The notes under the pieces are model-generated. The model did not search any database. It was not told where the DNA came from and worked only from the letters and a program-made list of their open reading frames with translations. The position numbers and the translations under genes are program-made. A DNA stretch of 53,202 bases. Origin: JBOGJG01 sp050747825 (GTDB lineage: Bacteria; Acidobacteriota; UBA6911; RPQK01; JBOGJG01). The stretch is from the NCBI GenBank assembly GCA_050747825.1, contig JBOGJG010000448.1:1-53202 (forward strand), written 5' to 3'. Shown here piece by piece: positions 51,600 through 53,202 of the stretch (positions are counted from its first letter, which is position 1; each line of letters opens with the position of its first letter).

Positions 51600-52277
51600 A
51601 TGCTCGACATCGTAACGGTCAAGTTCGAGGCAAGTAAGACAACCGGAGATTTTCTAGCCAATCAGATCGAGCTGCGAGTGGGTGATCGATGCGTCGTCAG
51701 CACCGAGCGTGGCGTCGAGGTCGGGATTATTCTAGATCAGCGCAGAGCCGATAACCTCAACGGCTCCGATGCGAAGGTCCATAAAGCACTGCGCAAGGCG
51801 ACGGAGCGCGATCTTTACCTCCATGAGAAGAAAAAAGAGCGCGAGGAGTTCGCCTACAATCTTTGCCGCAAGAGAATCGTAGCCCGCAAGCTTCCCATGA
51901 AACTGTCGCGGGTCGAATACATCTTCGACGGCAGCCGTGTCATCTTTTACTTCACCGCCACCAAACGGGTCGATTTTCGAACGCTGGTAAAGGACCTGGC
52001 CCGCGAATTAAAGACCAGGATCGAAATGCGTCAGATCGGGGCACGTGATGAAGCGCGGCTGGTCGGAGGGCTCGGCTGCTGCAGCCTTGGGGAGAACTGT
52101 TCAGCCAAATTCTTGAAGAAGCTCAAATCGGTCAGCGTCAGGAGCGCCAAGGCCCAGGACCTCGGCATTAATCCCAATCGGCTGTCCGGCATGTGCGGCA
52201 GATTGAAGTGCTGCCTCAACTTCGAAGTCGATAACGGTGGCGGCGGCAGACGCTGCGGTGAGGGCGGCTGCGGCTAG
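51600..52277 (+). CDS. PSP1-domain protein (RicT/YaaT-like)
   Basis: A 225-residue PSP1 C-terminal-domain protein. VGDRCVVSTERGVEVGIILD, FDGSRVIFYFTATKRVDFRT and LVKDLARELKTRIEMRQIGA are the core. The conserved Cys region GGLGCCSLGENCSAKFLKK, then LSGMCGRLKCCLNFEV, can bind an iron-sulfur cluster in the Bacillus homologue RicT, where it works in RNA processing. The C-terminus is a short Gly/Cys-rich tail. It sits in the tmk-holB-PSP1 string as in Firmicutes, where it is also next to holB. Confidence 0.88.
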   Translation: MLDIVTVKFEASKTTGDFLANQIELRVGDRCVVSTERGVEVGIILDQRRADNLNGSDAKVHKALRKATERDLYLHEKKKEREEFAYNLCRKRIVARKLPMKLSRVEYIFDGSRVIFYFTATKRVDFRTLVKDLARELKTRIEMRQIGARDEARLVGGLGCCSLGENCSAKFLKKLKSVSVRSAKAQDLGINPNRLSGMCGRLKCCLNFEVDNGGGGRRCGEGGCG

Positions 52278-52284
52278 TGCTTCG

Positions 52285-52480
52285 TAACATAAATAAGTGC
52301 GCTATCGTCGCGAGCCGGGTACCCTATGGGTGCGGTCTGATGGCGAGGCGCGACGAGGGAGCATATCGGGAATATGGGACCGAGGCCGCACAAGGTGGCC
52401 GACCGGAGGCGTAGCCAAAGCTACGTCGAGGATCGGGCACCGCGGAGAACGAAGAGCCTGACCTGACTCGGGCGGCCGCG
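52285..52480. other. Structured GC-rich intergenic element of unknown nature
   Basis: A 200-base gap with a modular pattern. GACGAGGGAG precedes a hairpin CATAT-CGGGA-ATATG (52362-52376) followed by GGACCGAGG. Then CGACCGGAGG precedes a hairpin CGTAGC-CAAA-GCTACG (52410-52425) followed by TCGAGGATCGGG. Two stem-loops in the same GGAG/CGAGG frame suggest a structured RNA or a dispersed palindromic element, not protein. The pattern reminds me of intergenic elements common in deltaproteobacterial genomes, but I cannot confirm that here. Confidence 0.5.
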
Positions 52481-52918
52481 CTAGTTCTTTAATTTCCCTT
52501 TTAGCTTCTGCTGAAGATCGCTGAAGCGGGAAACCTCTTCGGCAGAGGGGTTGTTGTCCGCGAAAAGTTGGCAGACCTCGATGGCTTTTTCCAATTCGTT
52601 TTGCTTCTCGAGCGCGTGGATTAGTTTCTCGTAAGGTTCCGCCCAGCGCGGAGCATATTTTACCGCGTCTCTGTAACGGTGCTCAGCGGCTCTGTAGTTA
52701 TCTCGCTTGAAATAAAAATCGCCGACCTTGACGTTTTCCCTGGCCTGCTCCGGATCAGGCAAGACCGGCCCTTCTTCGGGATCCTCCTTATCGGGATCCA
52801 CCCGTATTAAAACCGGCTTTTTTCCTGGCACCTGATCCTGACCCAAAACAGGTAGCTGCGCCATCCAAAATAACTGAGCTGAAAACACCAGCAGGATAAA
52901 GGAGGGAACACTTCGCAT
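52481..52918 (-). CDS. Small secreted TPR protein
   Basis: A 145-residue exported protein with a signal peptide (FILLVFSAQLFWMAQLPVLG, cleavage near GQDQ), a Pro/Asp/Glu-rich linker, and two TPR units: VGDFYFKRDNYRAAEHRYRD and YEKLIHALEKQNELEKAIEV. The C-terminus is Lys-rich. It is related in layout to lipoprotein-like or BamD-like assembly factors, but too short for BamD. Function unknown. Convergent with the PSP1 gene. A start upstream of 52918 is not supported. Confidence 0.75.
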   Translation of the reverse strand: MRSVPSFILLVFSAQLFWMAQLPVLGQDQVPGKKPVLIRVDPDKEDPEEGPVLPDPEQARENVKVGDFYFKRDNYRAAEHRYRDAVKYAPRWAEPYEKLIHALEKQNELEKAIEVCQLFADNNPSAEEVSRFSDLQQKLKGKLKN

Positions 52919-53065
52919 GTTAAAAATCGCTTCACTTTAGTGTACTTTTTTCCCCTGTCGCTAGCAAATGATCTGACCGGTAGTGGGAGCAAGTGAAAGG
53001 TCCGGTCCAGGAGGGCCGGGTTAGGATAGGCCCCTGGGTGAGAACTTTTAAAAGGAGGTTTTCAA

Positions 53066-53202
53066 TTGGGACTCTATCCAGTCCGAGCCTTGGAGCGGGC
53101 CCTGAAGATTCAAGAAGTGATTTTACGAGCGCTGGCTAAGAAGATTACCTGGATTCAAGCGGCGGAGATCATTGGCATCTCCCCGCGCAGCATGCGGCGT
53201 TG
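53066..53202 (+). mobile_element. ISNCY-like transposase, N-terminal fragment cut by window edge
   Basis: The TTG start at 53066 has AAAGGAGG at 53051-53058. The frame stays open to the window end and reads LERALKIQEVILRALAKKIT, then WIQAAEIIGISPRSMRR, which is the helix-turn-helix start of ISNCY-family DDE transposases. The left end of the element should lie between the TPR gene start (52918) and 53050, but I could not identify its terminal repeat. Homologues run to several hundred residues, so most of the gene is outside. Confidence 0.75.

Overview
The window looks like chromosomal DNA of a Gram-negative, aerobic or facultative heterotroph, most likely an Acidobacteriota-type soil or sediment organism. 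This is inferred from gene content and order, not from a marker gene. Supporting signs are outer-membrane porins and a Pal-like lipoprotein, an AGCS symporter remnant, an ECF sigma/FecR pair whose FecR half resembles acidobacterial proteins, a B12-dependent ribonucleotide reductase, and hrcA-grpE-dnaJ-prmA-rsmE and tmk-holB-PSP1 gene strings. No rRNA, tRNA, CRISPR array or prophage was seen.

Layout. 1-1012: a decayed PIN-toxin/HTH-antitoxin pair. 1109-6663: alpha/beta hydrolase, Dabb protein, hybrid histidine kinase and PEP carboxylase. 7075-8111: the remains of an ECF sigma factor and a FecR protein joined by a deletion. 14789-8087 (minus strand): the translation/transcription operon rimP-nusA-infB-ylxP-nrnA-truB, with rbfA missing from its usual place and a terminator-like hairpin right before rimP. 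14872-20331: an envelope cluster of three M16 peptidase-family genes (only one with the zinc motif), a Pal-like lipoprotein and a DUF2393-like membrane protein. 22372-20252 (minus): a ParB-like protein next to a radical SAM spore-photoproduct-lyase homologue. 22540-25855: a secreted TPR protein and a UvrD/PcrA helicase. 26018-26996: a wrecked sodium:alanine symporter. 27156-32254: a Do-like protease, an aldehyde dehydrogenase, alanine dehydrogenase and a lipoate/octanoate transferase. 32475-36876: the hrcA-grpE-dnaJ-prmA-rsmE heat-shock and methyltransferase operon (no dnaK).

37320-46041 is largely a nitrogen region: amt and glnB diverge, each behind a well-spaced sigma-54 (-24/-12) promoter. 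Beyond them lie a bbp2-type porin, a 54-aa small gene, a truncated second Amt, a second porin, and a NifA/NtrC-type sigma-54 activator that could drive the two promoters. The stretch of about 40.8-43.5 kb looks richer in GC than its flanks and ends abruptly inside the second amt, as expected of acquired DNA with a deletion at its right edge. 48814-46103 is nrdJ with a tandem pair of NrdR-like operators upstream. 49899-52918 holds yggS, tmk, holB, a PSP1-domain gene, a structured intergenic element and a small TPR protein. The window ends in the first codons of an ISNCY-like transposase.

A second theme is genome wear and short repeats. Five genes are broken by frameshift or deletion. A dispersed hairpin-bearing repeat occurs three times (25.9, 37.0 and 49.1 kb), once at the breakpoint of the symporter. 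Long inverted repeats overlap start or stop codons of working genes (M16 pair, uvrD). Low-complexity intergenic repeats have also entered coding frames (yggS, probably lplA and the nrnA tail).
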